DNA of 64,000 nucleotides from Paracidovorax sp031843945 (GCF_031843945.1 NZ_JAVTJJ010000003.1:1-64000), one strand, 5' to 3'; shown: positions 34,683 through 42,124, counted from the stretch's first letter. Numbers and translations: made by a program. Notes: generated by a model from the letters alone, not told the origin.

Positions 34683-35703
34683 CTATAAGGCATCGAGCGG
34701 ACTCAAGATGCCGCGCCCACCCTTGTCGAGCACATGGGTGTAGATCATGGTAGTGCTGACATCGGCATGGCCCAGCAGTTCCTGCACCGTGCGAATATCG
34801 TAGCCCGCCTGCAGCAGATGCGTGGCGAACGAATGCCGCAGCACGTGGGGCGATACCGGCTTGTCGATGCCCGCACGCCGCGCCGCCTCGCGCACCGCCC
34901 GCTGCACCGATTCAGGGTACACATGGTGGCGCCGTTCCAGTGGCTGGCCGCTGCGCACATCCGGGCGAGGATCCATAGACCGCACGGGCAACGGACAAAC
35001 CCGCTGCCACGCCCAACTCCGGTCCGCGTCTGGGTACTTCACCGCCAGCGCATGCGGCAGATACACCCGTCCCAGCCCGGCCGCCAGATCCTTTTCATGC
35101 AACGCCCGCGCTTTGTCTAACTGCAAGCGCAGCGGTGCCAGCAGGTTCTCGGGCAGCACGGTCACCCGATCCTTGTTGCCCTTGCCTTCGCGCACGATCA
35201 CCTCGCGCCGCGCAAACTCCACGTCCTTCACACGCAGGCGCAGCGCCTCCAGCAGTCGCATGCCCGTGCCATACAACAATCGCGCCACCAGGCCGGGCGT
35301 GCCGTTCATGTGCAACAGCAAGTCGCGCACCTCGGTGGGCGTCAGCACCACCGGCAAACGCTGGGACCGCTTGGCTTGCACGACCTCGTCCAGCCACGCC
35401 TGTTCGATGCCGAGGACCTGCTCGTCAAATACAGAATCGCCGCCTTGGCTGGTTTTGCGTGGATGCGGAAACTTGGCGATCCACCGCCAGATGGCTCAAA
35501 AACGCCTCGACCTCCAGCGCAACCATGTCTTGCGGATGGCGCTTGTCGTGGAAAAGAATAAAACGCCGAGCCCAGTCGAGATAGGCATGTTCGGTACGAA
35601 TACTGGAGTGGAGCGTGCGCAAACGAATGCGCATGCGCTCCAGCAGTTTGGGCGGGCGAGAGTCAGAGCCCGCAATAGCCACGGATGCCCTGTCTGGATT
35701 CAT
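34683..35703 (-). pseudogene. intI: Broken integron integrase
   Basis: A tyrosine recombinase of the IntI family, split into two frames. The N-terminal part (35703 leftward) reads normally to STQNQ at about 35449, then shifts; the C-terminal part resumes as VQAKRSQRLPVVLTPTEV from about 35390 to 34683. Two single-base deletions, near 35449 and near 35425, explain it: restoring them gives ASTQNQAKAAILYLYEQVLGIEQAWLDEV in separate readable pieces as in intact IntI. The C-terminal half keeps the IntI-specific insert (KYPDADRSWAWQRV) and the catalytic residues (GTGMRLLEALRLR, HVLRHSFATHLL, ELLGHADVSTTMIYTHV). Normally it would insert and excise gene cassettes at attI upstream of it. It should now be inactive. 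Confidence 0.93.
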
Positions 35704-35803
35704 CCGGAAAATTTTAGGTTTGCCTAATCACTGGTGCGGGGTTTTCCTGGGTACGCAACAAGATGTGTTGTCTTATTGGACTTCAGCCATTAGGATGAGT
35801 GCT

Positions 35804-35821
35804 GTCTAATTCTAGTTAGAC
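35804..35821 (+). other. attI-like site with cassette junction
   Basis: GTCTAA at 35804-35809 and TTAGAC at 35816-35821 form an inverted pair, the second inside GTTAGAC (35815-35821), which fits the GTTRRRY core where cassettes join. It lies 110 bases from the integrase start, as expected for an attI site, and the first cassette gene begins 46 bases further on. Confidence 0.7.
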
Positions 35822-35866
35822 GGTATGCGAACATTGTAATTTTTTAAACTACAAAGGAGATAACTC

Positions 35867-36007
35867 ATGGCACTTAAACCAGGACCAAAGCCGATAGCAG
35901 ATTCAACAGGAAAGCCGGATCAGCGCCGCCGTGATAACAAAACCACACCAGGGAATACACCGGGCCTCAAACCTAGCAAATCGAGCAACCCCCCAAAAAA
36001 TAAATGA
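35867..36007 (+). CDS. 46-residue basic cassette-encoded protein
   Basis: An ORF of 46 codons plus stop, with a near-perfect AAAGGAGA ribosome binding site 7 bases before the ATG, so it is likely to be translated. The product is very basic and Pro/Lys/Asn-rich (starts MALKPGPKPIADSTGKPDQ, ends SNPPKNK) and probably disordered. It shares a loose pattern (KPxAxSTG...PGNxP...PS) with the 73-residue protein encoded at 36245. No known family. First gene of the integron array; base composition is visibly AT-richer than the chromosome around it. Confidence 0.75.
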   Translation: MALKPGPKPIADSTGKPDQRRRDNKTTPGNTPGLKPSKSSNPPKNK

Positions 36008-36029
36008 CACCTTGCCAATAAAATTGCTT

Positions 36030-36070
36030 TTCTAACCCGGCGCTCTAGCGGACGGCTACGCCGCCGCTTA
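36030..36070 (+). other. Degenerate attC-like site
   Basis: TTCTAAC at 36030-36036 resembles the RYYYAAC end of an attC, and the central hairpin AGCGG/CCGCT with inner CGGC/GCCG and loop TAC (36047-36068) is typical. The matching GTTRRRY end is not clear, so the site may be decayed or a fused remnant. Confidence 0.5.
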
Positions 36071-36171
36071 GCTTGGCCCAATCTGGTGATGGGCTTAACG
36101 CATACATAAATTACAACGTCAAATTCAAATGCGACTGTTAATCTCACACCGCATCAAGCGTGAGAACATAA

Positions 36172-36217
36172 CATTCTATTCAAGCGAACGGCTACGCCGC
36201 CGTTTAACTCAGGCATC
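36172..36217 (+). other. Second degenerate attC-like site
   Basis: AACGGC/GCCGTT with loop TACGCC (36187-36204), followed by TTTAACTCAGGC, is the inner part of a typical attC; the terminal GTTAGRC is replaced by GCATCAG. Nearly identical inside to the site at 36030-36070, with no credible gene between them. Confidence 0.5.
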
Positions 36218-36244
36218 AGTCCAAATACAGGCAGGGTGTTCAAG

Positions 36245-36466
36245 ATGGCATTTACAGGCAAGCCGGCAGCGAAGTCCACAGGCGACCAAGCTAAGTCAAA
36301 TACTTTAAAAGCTAACCCGTATCCAGGAAACAATCCTAGATATATGCCGAGCCCAGACTGCGGACAAACCGGGCGCAAAGTCGAACGAGTGCTCGCTCCA
36401 GAGGGGCCAATCTTCGAGGAAGAAGATTGCGAACTTTGCAGCGGGCTTGGGTGGGTAGCAACGTGA
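36245..36466 (+). CDS. 73-residue cassette-encoded protein with a CxxC motif
   Basis: Starts at ATG 36245 (AGGG 9 bases upstream); a GTG at 36236 is an alternative giving 76 residues. The N-terminal half is basic and Pro/Asn-rich (FTGKPAAKSTGDQAK, NPYPGNNPRYMPS) and resembles the first cassette protein. The C-terminal half has PDCGQTGRKVERVL and CELCSGLGWVA, which suggests a small metal-binding knuckle. Function unknown. Followed 35 bases later by a good attC site. Confidence 0.65.
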   Translation: MAFTGKPAAKSTGDQAKSNTLKANPYPGNNPRYMPSPDCGQTGRKVERVLAPEGPIFEEEDCELCSGLGWVAT

Positions 36467-36500
36467 GCAAGCAGGCGCCTGTGTGCGCACAAGGTCTTGC

Positions 36501-36558
36501 GCCTAACCACACGTTACAGCCGACCGGCTTAGGCGGCGGCTGCACTCATTCGTTAGTT
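36501..36558 (+). other. attC recombination site
   Basis: GCCTAAC (36501-36507) pairs with GTTAG at 36552-36556; inside, CAGCCG pairs with CGGCTG. Length 58 bases. This ends the cassette with the 73-residue gene. Confidence 0.75.
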
Positions 36559-36816
36559 CCTCTAAATACCTTCTTTATGTAGACCGCTATTCATTCCAGC
36601 GTTTCGCATCGCACAGGTTTCTGCTCGGGGGTTTTGTTGCTGCGCCGGGGTTCGCCTCTCAAAGCTGCGCCAGCTTCAGGCTTTTTTGGCCTCCAGCGTT
36701 TTTGCAGCAAGCGCTACCAGCTATCATTTTCGCGACGCCGCACCGCTATTGTTGCGCAGCGCTTTTTCGTGGACCGCGCCCGTCTTGAAGTCGGGGCGCC
36801 ATCTTTCGGCCTTAGG
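36559..36816 (+). other. Cassette without credible gene
   Basis: About 260 bases between two attC sites. The only open frame (from a TTG at 36634, 62 codons) has no ribosome binding site and no family resemblance. T-runs are frequent. The dispersed chromosomal repeat occupies 36681-36730. It may be a promoter- or RNA-carrying cassette, or chromosomal DNA captured as a cassette. Confidence 0.6.
36681..36730 (+). repeat. Dispersed repeat, copy 3 (inside integron cassette)
   Basis: TTTTTTGGCCTCCAGCG, then TTTTTGCAGCAAGCGCTACCAGCTATCATTTT in two stretches, follows the order of copy 1 (TTGGCCTCTAGCG, AAGCGCAAGCAGCTAT). The last dyad is incomplete. Confidence 0.65.
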
Positions 36817-36873
36817 GCCTAACTGTTCGCCGCAGCAAACCGCTTCGCGGCGGCTGAACTCAGTTCGTTAACC
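36817..36873 (+). other. attC recombination site
   Basis: GCCTAAC (36817-36823) and GTTAACC (36867-36873) fit RYYYAAC and GTTRRRY. The centre has CCGC-TTC-GCGG and the common GCTGAACTCAG spacer. Length 57 bases. Confidence 0.8.
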
Positions 36874-36885
36874 GGCAGATAGATC

Positions 36886-37320
36886 GTGGAGAGTTTTGCG
36901 TTCGGAGGCGGAGAGGCGGAGCGAGTCGAGGTGCGTTTGCATGGCTATGAGCGCGCTCCAGCAGGCGATTACTACGACGACAACTGGCTCCGGGTATCTG
37001 TGCATCTCAACGTCGGCTCGTTTTCTGGTTCATTTGAGGCGACCTTCCTCACCTCGGAATTGATTGAATTTCGGGAAAGCCTGTGTTCTCTGTATGAGTC
37101 GCTGGCAGGGTCTGCGCGTTTCGAGACTCTTGAGGGACAACTCGCATTGCACCTCACAGGTGACGGCAAGGGCCACATTGCGCTGGTGGGCATAGCGTTC
37201 GATGCACCAGGAACGGGCAATCGGCTAGATTTCCATATTCACTTGGAACAAGGGCATCTTCCGTCGGCGATCAGAGGATTTGATTGCATTGCAACCACAT
37301 TTCCGGTACGTGCCGGTTAA
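36886..37320 (+). CDS. WapI-family immunity-like protein
   Basis: 144 residues from a GTG start 13 bases after the attC. The whole chain matches the WapI-type immunity family pattern: YDDNWLRVSVHLNVGSFSGSFEATFLTSELIEFRESL, SLAGSARFETLEGQLALHLTGDGKGHIAL, and GTGNRLDFHIHLEQGHLPSAIR. WapI proteins neutralise the toxic C-terminus of the WapA/Rhs-like contact toxins. No toxin gene is next to it, so it may be an orphan immunity gene carried as an integron cassette. Recognition is from memory of the family; no search was possible. Confidence 0.72.
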   Translation: MESFAFGGGEAERVEVRLHGYERAPAGDYYDDNWLRVSVHLNVGSFSGSFEATFLTSELIEFRESLCSLYESLAGSARFETLEGQLALHLTGDGKGHIALVGIAFDAPGTGNRLDFHIHLEQGHLPSAIRGFDCIATTFPVRAG

Positions 37321-37372
37321 CAGATGGCCCAAGGCAGACGCCCTTCGGCGCCGCTTGGCTTCGGCGTTACTC
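37315..37372 (+). other. Probable attC-like site ending the WapI cassette
   Basis: GTTAAC at the gene's stop, a central dyad GCC-AAGGC/GCTTGGC with inner CGCC-CTTC-GGCG, and GTTACTC (37366-37372). The ends fit the attC consensus only loosely. Confidence 0.5.
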
Positions 37373-37466
37373 GCCATGATGTCATCGAACCACTCGTCCA
37401 AGCCGACGTTTCTTCGTCACGCGGCGTCATTCAGTCTCTAACCCTCCTCGGAAGGATTCCTCTGCG

Positions 37467-38087
37467 ATGACCAAGCTGCTGGTTCACGTTCAAGAAGGCA
37501 CCGAGATCGCCACGGCCGAGACAGCCTTTGGTGGCAGGCCCAGTGCACCCGGCGGTGTTGTCGATTGGCCCGTTTGCCGCTCATGCAACGGTTCCATGCA
37601 GTTCCTGGGGCAGTTGCCGCAAAGTGATTCGAGTGCACTGCTCTTGCTCTTCATGTGCCAGAACGAGCCAGGCCTGTGTGAAGAATGGGATGCCGATGCT
37701 GGAGGGAACCAGGTCGTGGCTGTCCCGACGACAGGCCTCGACCTGGTGCAGCCGCCGTCATCGGGAGAAGTTGTACGCCCCGCCCGCCATGGGGCGCGGA
37801 CCGTTTTGCGTTCCGAAGAGAACTACGAGTCCGCGAGAGCAGCGTGGTCGAAAGAAAATGATGCGAGTCCGCGGGAGGTGCTGGGGCAGATAGGCGGAAC
37901 TCCTACCTGGCTTCAGGGAGAAGAAGTGCCCCTTTGCAGTTCCTGCCAGCAGCCGATGAGCTTCGTCGCACAGTTGGAGCAAGGGCCGGATTGGCAAACC
38001 GAAATGAACTTTGGAGGGGGTGGCTGTGCTTATGTCTTCAACTGCTCATGCGGATCGGCTAGCCCAAAGTTCCTCTGGCAGTGCTGA
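37467..38087 (+). CDS. Cys-rich protein, possibly YwqG/DUF1963-like, unknown function
   Basis: 206 residues. GGAAGGA lies 11 bases before the ATG. Two CxxC-type pairs are placed in repeated context: PVCRSCNGSMQFLGQLPQ near residue 36 and PLCSSCQQPMSFVAQLEQG near residue 155, each followed by a hydrophobic strand, plus NCSCGSASPKFLWQC at the end. The LGQL/AQL pattern resembles the DUF1963 (YwqG) group, found often among immunity-type genes. Likely a zinc-binding cytoplasmic protein. Neighbouring small genes on the same strand suggest an island of defence or immunity genes. Confidence 0.65.
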   Translation: MTKLLVHVQEGTEIATAETAFGGRPSAPGGVVDWPVCRSCNGSMQFLGQLPQSDSSALLLLFMCQNEPGLCEEWDADAGGNQVVAVPTTGLDLVQPPSSGEVVRPARHGARTVLRSEENYESARAAWSKENDASPREVLGQIGGTPTWLQGEEVPLCSSCQQPMSFVAQLEQGPDWQTEMNFGGGGCAYVFNCSCGSASPKFLWQC

Positions 38088-38176
38088 AGCGGCCGATCTC
38101 TTCCATTGGGCGGACTTCAACCACATCGGCATCGCCGCCTATGTCAAACATTGCACGTCACTAGAGCCGATGCCAT

Positions 38177-38638
38177 ATGCCTGAACTTCCGGAAACCATC
38201 CACTCCGAGATTGAGCGCCTGTCTGCCGAAGGTGATGTCTTGGCAGAAGAACAAAAATACTCGGAGGCGATACCCGTGTATTGGCAGGCCTGGGATCTCT
38301 TGCCAGAGCCAAAGACCGGGTGGAATGCCGCCACTTGGCTGCTTGCAGCGATAGGCGACGCAAACTTTCTGTGTAGGGACTACACGGCAGGCAGAGACAA
38401 CCTCAGCACGGCAATGCAGTGCCCAGATGCGCTTGGCAATGCTTTCCTGCACCTAAGACTGGGCCAGTGTCTGTACGAGCTAGGCGTTGTTGATCGTGCA
38501 GCAGACGAACTGATGCGGGCATACATGGGCGGTGGAGCTGACATCTTCAAAGACCAAGACCCGAAGTACCTGCGCTTTCTGCAAACCAAAGCCCAAGGCA
38601 TCGAAGCACCCAAGAAGCCGTGGCAGTTTTGGAAGTGA
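38177..38638 (+). CDS. Small tetratricopeptide-repeat-like protein
   Basis: 153 residues, all helical. TPR-like units are seen at GDVLAEEQKYSEAIPVYWQAWDLLPEP and AFLHLRLGQCLYELGVVDRAADELMRAYM. The family pattern (KTGWNAATWLLAAIGDANF, then FKDQDPKYLRFLQTKAQG) resembles proteins I recall downstream of Rhs-type toxins as immunity proteins. No toxin gene is adjacent. The start codon overlaps no neighbour, and no strong ribosome binding site was found. Confidence 0.65.
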   Translation: MPELPETIHSEIERLSAEGDVLAEEQKYSEAIPVYWQAWDLLPEPKTGWNAATWLLAAIGDANFLCRDYTAGRDNLSTAMQCPDALGNAFLHLRLGQCLYELGVVDRAADELMRAYMGGGADIFKDQDPKYLRFLQTKAQGIEAPKKPWQFWK

Positions 38639-38687
38639 CGCTACAAATTCAGGTGATGCGGGTCATCGCCCTTGGACGCAAAGTCAT

Positions 38688-39125
38688 ATGAGCAAAACGA
38701 CAGAAGACCCTCTGCGCAAGCGGCCCAGGCGACTCTGGGTAGCCGCCGTCATGAACATGGTGGCTGGCCTCATAGGCTTGTTCATGCTTGCCTATCTCTC
38801 GACGTCCCCGCAAGTGCCCGACGAGTTCAGGCCGGGGCCGGGAGCTGCTGTGTTTTCTCTGGCCACCGCCAGCCTCCTCATCGCTTCGTCGGCCCTCGCC
38901 TTGCTTGGCAGGGCGCGGTGGGACTGGCTGATGCTGGCTGCCGCAGTGGTCTATTACGGGGGCATCCTGGCGCAGAACATCTACATACTGATCCAGGTAC
39001 AGGAAACGGCGATTCCTACGCAGCCCCTGGTGTCTCATGCCGTTCGCAGCGGCCTGGAGATTGCGATCAATCTATGGGCCGTGCTGAGCGCAAAGACACG
39101 TTCGTACTTTAGCCATGCAAATTGA
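38688..39125 (+). CDS. Small integral membrane protein, unknown function
   Basis: 145 residues. A charged N-terminus (MSKTTEDPLRKRPRR) is followed by about four hydrophobic helices (WVAAVMNMVAGLIGLFMLAYL, VFSLATASLLIASSALALL, LMLAAAVVYYGGILAQNIYIL, and a last one near the C-terminus). No motif was recognised. The last 11 bases overlap the start of the next gene, so the two are probably co-translated. Confidence 0.6.
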   Translation: MSKTTEDPLRKRPRRLWVAAVMNMVAGLIGLFMLAYLSTSPQVPDEFRPGPGAAVFSLATASLLIASSALALLGRARWDWLMLAAAVVYYGGILAQNIYILIQVQETAIPTQPLVSHAVRSGLEIAINLWAVLSAKTRSYFSHAN

Positions 39126-39447
39126 GTGCACCCGTCAAATCGACTGCAGCGAGCCAGACGAATTGGGCGCGTACGACTATTACTACGAGTACGACGTCTA
39201 CCGCTTTACCGATGGCCCCGTTAGCCTGATTGCACGCAGCTACATTGACGAGCCAGGCGAAGCGCATTTTCTTAGCGTTGAAGCCGACGGAAAGCGGCGC
39301 ACCTTGGTCGATGCCGACCTGGCGCATCACCTGTTCCATCTGGCGCAGTCCTACCTGCGCAGCGAAGGGAAGACCCAGTTACGTTGGTTGAATGGCAGAG
39401 GGAACGGGTATGAACCAGTGCCAGACGGTCTATCACACGGCGCCTAG
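39115..39447 (+). CDS. Small acidic protein, unknown function
   Basis: 110 residues, acidic and Tyr-rich near the start (DELGAYDYYYEYDVYRF), with alternating beta-like segments and an AHHLFHLAQSYLRSEGK helix. No family recognised; the size and charge resemble immunity-type proteins. Overlaps the preceding membrane protein gene by 11 bases. Confidence 0.55.
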   Translation: MQIECTRQIDCSEPDELGAYDYYYEYDVYRFTDGPVSLIARSYIDEPGEAHFLSVEADGKRRTLVDADLAHHLFHLAQSYLRSEGKTQLRWLNGRGNGYEPVPDGLSHGA

Positions 39448-39471
39448 AGATGGGCCGAACTGCAGACATAG

Positions 39472-39600
39472 GCCGCGCTGGTCGAGAACCACGCCTTTGC
39501 AGCGTTAGGCTTTCGGAAGGTCGGCAAGTCGGCCCACCCCGGATACAGCCGCGCCACCAGCATCACCATGCGTGAACCGGTGGCCGGAGAGTGCGCCTGA
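39472..39600 (+). pseudogene. 3' remnant of a GNAT acetyltransferase gene
   Basis: The 42-codon reading frame before TGA at 39600 gives AALVENHAFAALGFRKVGKSAH followed by PGYSRATSITMREPV in separate pieces; NxxAFxxLGF plus the final strand is the usual end of a GNAT domain. An in-frame TAG at 39469 and missing upstream sequence show that the rest is lost. Confidence 0.6.
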
Positions 39601-39687
39601 CAACTTGTTCCCCCCGCGCGCGCGAAAACCTGGCGACAAGGCCGCTACTCTTTGCACCTGTCGCATGCCCAACCTCGAAAGCACCCA

Positions 39688-40161
39688 ATGGCCCAATACA
39701 CCGCAGAAATCACCTGGCTCCGTGGCGAGCAGGAATTCCTCGGCAATCGATACAGCCGACGGCATGTGCTTCGATTCGATGGTGGCATCGAAGTGCCCGG
39801 CTCTTCGTCACCGCACGTCGTTCCTTTGCCGATGTCGGACGCTGCGGCGGTTGATCCGGAGGAGGCTTTCGTGGCCTCGCTGTCGAGCTGCCACATGCTG
39901 TGGTTTCTCTCCATCGCCGCCAAACACGAGTTTTGCGTTGATCGCTACATCGATAGCGCAGCGGGTGTGATGGGCAAGAACGCCGAGGGACAAATGGCCA
40001 TGCTGACCGTGACGCTGAGTCCGCAAGTGCTCTTCTCTGGCGATAGCGTGCCGAGCCGAGAGCAGATAGAGCAGCTCCATCACAAGGCGCATGCAGCGTG
40101 TTTCATCGCCAACTCGGTGAAGACGCAAGTGCTGTGCGAGCCGGTGCACGCGGATACTTAG
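39688..40161 (+). CDS. OsmC family peroxidase-like protein
   Basis: 157 residues. The two redox Cys positions of the OsmC/Ohr family are present: LSSCHMLWFLSIAAK near residue 75 and HAACFIANSVKTQV near the C-terminus. The family reduces organic hydroperoxides in the cytoplasm. The start MAQYTAEITWLRG matches relatives annotated as OsmC family proteins. It stands alone, just to the right of the integron/immunity region, and marks the return to ordinary chromosomal content. Confidence 0.9.
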   Translation: MAQYTAEITWLRGEQEFLGNRYSRRHVLRFDGGIEVPGSSSPHVVPLPMSDAAAVDPEEAFVASLSSCHMLWFLSIAAKHEFCVDRYIDSAAGVMGKNAEGQMAMLTVTLSPQVLFSGDSVPSREQIEQLHHKAHAACFIANSVKTQVLCEPVHADT

Positions 40162-40304
40162 CATGCGGTGTTGCGCTGTGTCGCGTTGCAGGCGATACAC
40201 TCCCGGCGGCCTGCGGTTCGCCACGGTCCAGCCCATGACCGGGCCGCTCTCACAGTCTTCCGCCGAGCCTTGCGCAAATACTTTGCAAACGGTGTGCTTT
40301 CACT

Positions 40305-40715
40305 ATGACTAACCCCAACACGTCCCTCAAGCCTTCGTGGCAGCGTCCTCTCTACTTTGGCGTGGGCTGCCTCAGCCTGGCCTTCGGTGTTGTCGCACTG
40401 GTGGTGCCGTTGATCCCAGGCATCGTGTTCCTTGCTCTGGCCGCCGGGTGTTTTTCGCGCTCGTCACCTGCAATGGACCGATGGCTGACGACGCATCCAC
40501 GGTTCGGCAAGCTGATCACCAATTGGCAGACCTCTGGCGCGATTTCGCGCACGACGAAGTGGGTCATCACGGCCAGCATGGTGGCCAGCTTCTCTCTCAT
40601 CTTTTTTGAAACGCCGTCGCGTGCCATTCAGGCTGCGGTGGCGGCCGGCATGCTGGCTGTGCTGGTCTATGTGTGGAAAAGGCCGGAGCAGGCTAACCTG
40701 CCGGCCGCAGCTTGA
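40305..40715 (+). CDS. YbaN family (DUF454) inner-membrane protein
   Basis: 136 residues with three to four helices. Typical YbaN pattern: RPLYFGVGCLSLAFGVVALVVPLIPGIVFLALAAGCFSRSSPAMDRWLTTHPRFGKLITNW, followed by a last pair of helices. The function of the family is not known. It precedes a GNAT gene on the same strand. Confidence 0.88.
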   Translation: MTNPNTSLKPSWQRPLYFGVGCLSLAFGVVALVVPLIPGIVFLALAAGCFSRSSPAMDRWLTTHPRFGKLITNWQTSGAISRTTKWVITASMVASFSLIFFETPSRAIQAAVAAGMLAVLVYVWKRPEQANLPAAA

Positions 40716-40758
40716 ACGTTGGCGCCCGGCGAACGCGCCAGGTCGTCTTCTAAATCCC

Positions 40759-41253
40759 ATGATCGACATAAAGCCCGCCAGCTTTCCTGCAGACCACGAT
40801 CACGTCGTCGCCATCTTTCGGGAATACGTCGCCAGCCCGAGCGTGAGTCTCGACTTTCAAGACTACGAGCCGGAGTTTGCTGCGCTGCCGGGCAAATACG
40901 CCGCACCAGACGGCCGGCTGCTGCTGGCGTGGAAGGATGGCGCCGTTGTTGGCTGCGCCGCACTGCGCAAAGTGGATGAGCGCACTTGTGAGATGAAGCG
41001 TGTCTACATTCGCTCTGCAGCGCGCGGGCACGGGCTGGGCCGCCGGCTGGTCGAAAGCATCATCGCGCAGGCCAGAGCGGCGGGCTACGTGCGCATCTGC
41101 CTGGACGTACTGCCCGAGTTCAAGGCTGCCCAGGGCATCTACCAGTCGCTGGGCTTTCTGCCGGCGCCGCCTGTATCGTTCAACCCCATACCCGGCACCC
41201 TATTCCTCGGCCTGGATCTGACACCGGCCGAATTCACCACCACTGCGGCCTGA
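40759..41253 (+). CDS. GNAT family N-acetyltransferase
   Basis: 164 residues. GNAT motif A is clear (CEMKRVYIRSAARGHGLGRRLVESIIAQARAAGY), followed by LDVLPEFKAAQGIYQSLGF and a substrate-side C-terminus. Acetyl-CoA binding is expected at RGHGLG. The substrate is unknown. The start at ATG 40759 fits the usual GNAT length. Confidence 0.9.
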   Translation: MIDIKPASFPADHDHVVAIFREYVASPSVSLDFQDYEPEFAALPGKYAAPDGRLLLAWKDGAVVGCAALRKVDERTCEMKRVYIRSAARGHGLGRRLVESIIAQARAAGYVRICLDVLPEFKAAQGIYQSLGFLPAPPVSFNPIPGTLFLGLDLTPAEFTTTAA

Positions 41254-41301
41254 CCTGCCTCCAAGCGCCTGGCCAGTCGCCGCATCTGCATTGGGAAAAT
41301 C

Positions 41302-41589
41302 ATGGAACATTCCATCGAACACGAAGAGCTGGGCACCAAGGGCGCCTTCTTCATTCAGCAAAAGGGGCAGCGCGTAGCCGAGATGGCCTACAGCCGCACC
41401 AATGCGTCCCTGATCATCATCGACCACACCGAAGTCGATGAATCATTGAAGGGCCAGGGTGTCGGCCGCCAATTGCTCGGCGCGCTGGTGGTGTGGGCGC
41501 GCAGTGCCAACACCAAGGTGATTCCGCTGTGCCCTTTCGCCAAGGCCCAGTTCGGCAAGGACCCGGCGATTCGGGACGTGCTGAATTAA
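41302..41589 (+). CDS. Small GNAT-like acetyltransferase (YjdJ type)
   Basis: 95 residues, the single-domain N-acetyltransferase type. Motif A is recognisable (LIIIDHTEVDESLKGQGVGRQLLGALVVWAR), then the family tail VIPLCPFAKAQFGKDP with a conserved Cys. Function unknown in most bacteria. Located 48 bases after the larger GNAT gene. Confidence 0.88.
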   Translation: MEHSIEHEELGTKGAFFIQQKGQRVAEMAYSRTNASLIIIDHTEVDESLKGQGVGRQLLGALVVWARSANTKVIPLCPFAKAQFGKDPAIRDVLN

Positions 41590-41709
41590 GAACCCTTGTC
41601 GTTGGATTGGTGTCTGTCGACCGGCATCCAGCCCGACACTTCGATTCACCGCCGTGGCCGCCTTTATCGCACGGCCGGCTCCAACGTCATTCCACCAAAG
41701 GACCACCTC

Positions 41710-42090
41710 ATGGGCTTACTCGACGGCGTGCTGGGCAACGCCTCCAAGATCGACCCGCAGACGATTCAGCGGGACTTCGCGCAGATCCTCGCGCCCGGCG
41801 AGAAGGTGGAACACGCCTACCAGCTGATCCGCGACTACTTCGTGTTCACCGACAAGCGCTTCGTGCTGGTGGACAAGCAGGGCATCACGGGCAGCAAGGT
41901 GGCCTACCACTCGATTCCCTACCGGAGCATCACGCATTTCAGCGTGGAGACGGCGGGCACGTTCGATCTGGACGCGGAACTGAAGATCTGGATTTCCGGC
42001 TCGCCCGTGCCGGTGCAAAAGCAGTTCAACAAGAAGTTGAGCATCTACGAGGTGCAGGCCGTGCTGGCCAGCTACGTGCTGCGGGCGTAG
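41710..42090 (+). CDS. PH domain-like protein (bPH_3/DUF1696 type)
   Basis: 126 residues. The bacterial PH-like pattern is clear: EKVEHAYQLIRDYFVFTDKRFVLVDKQGITGSKVAYHSIPYRSITHFSVETAGTFDLDAELKIWISG. The family is cytoplasmic and of unknown role. A longer frame is open upstream, but the family starts at MGLLDGVLG. A dispersed repeat follows. Confidence 0.9.
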   Translation: MGLLDGVLGNASKIDPQTIQRDFAQILAPGEKVEHAYQLIRDYFVFTDKRFVLVDKQGITGSKVAYHSIPYRSITHFSVETAGTFDLDAELKIWISGSPVPVQKQFNKKLSIYEVQAVLASYVLRA

Positions 42091-42124
42091 CCGGGGCATC
42101 GCCTGCGCCGGTCGCGGCAGATTT

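Noticed and set aside
36634..36822. 62-codon open frame in the third cassette
   Set aside because: TTG start, no ribosome binding site, low complexity, and it runs into the attC site; treated as gene-less.
39504..39510. GTTAGGC, a textbook attC end
   Set aside because: It falls inside the GNAT remnant (codons for ALG) and has no partner RYYYAAC or hairpin nearby.
34603..40161. Genomic island integrated at a tRNA
   Set aside because: No tRNA or direct-repeat attachment site was found; the integrase is IntI-like and faces an attI/attC array, so an integron explains the region.
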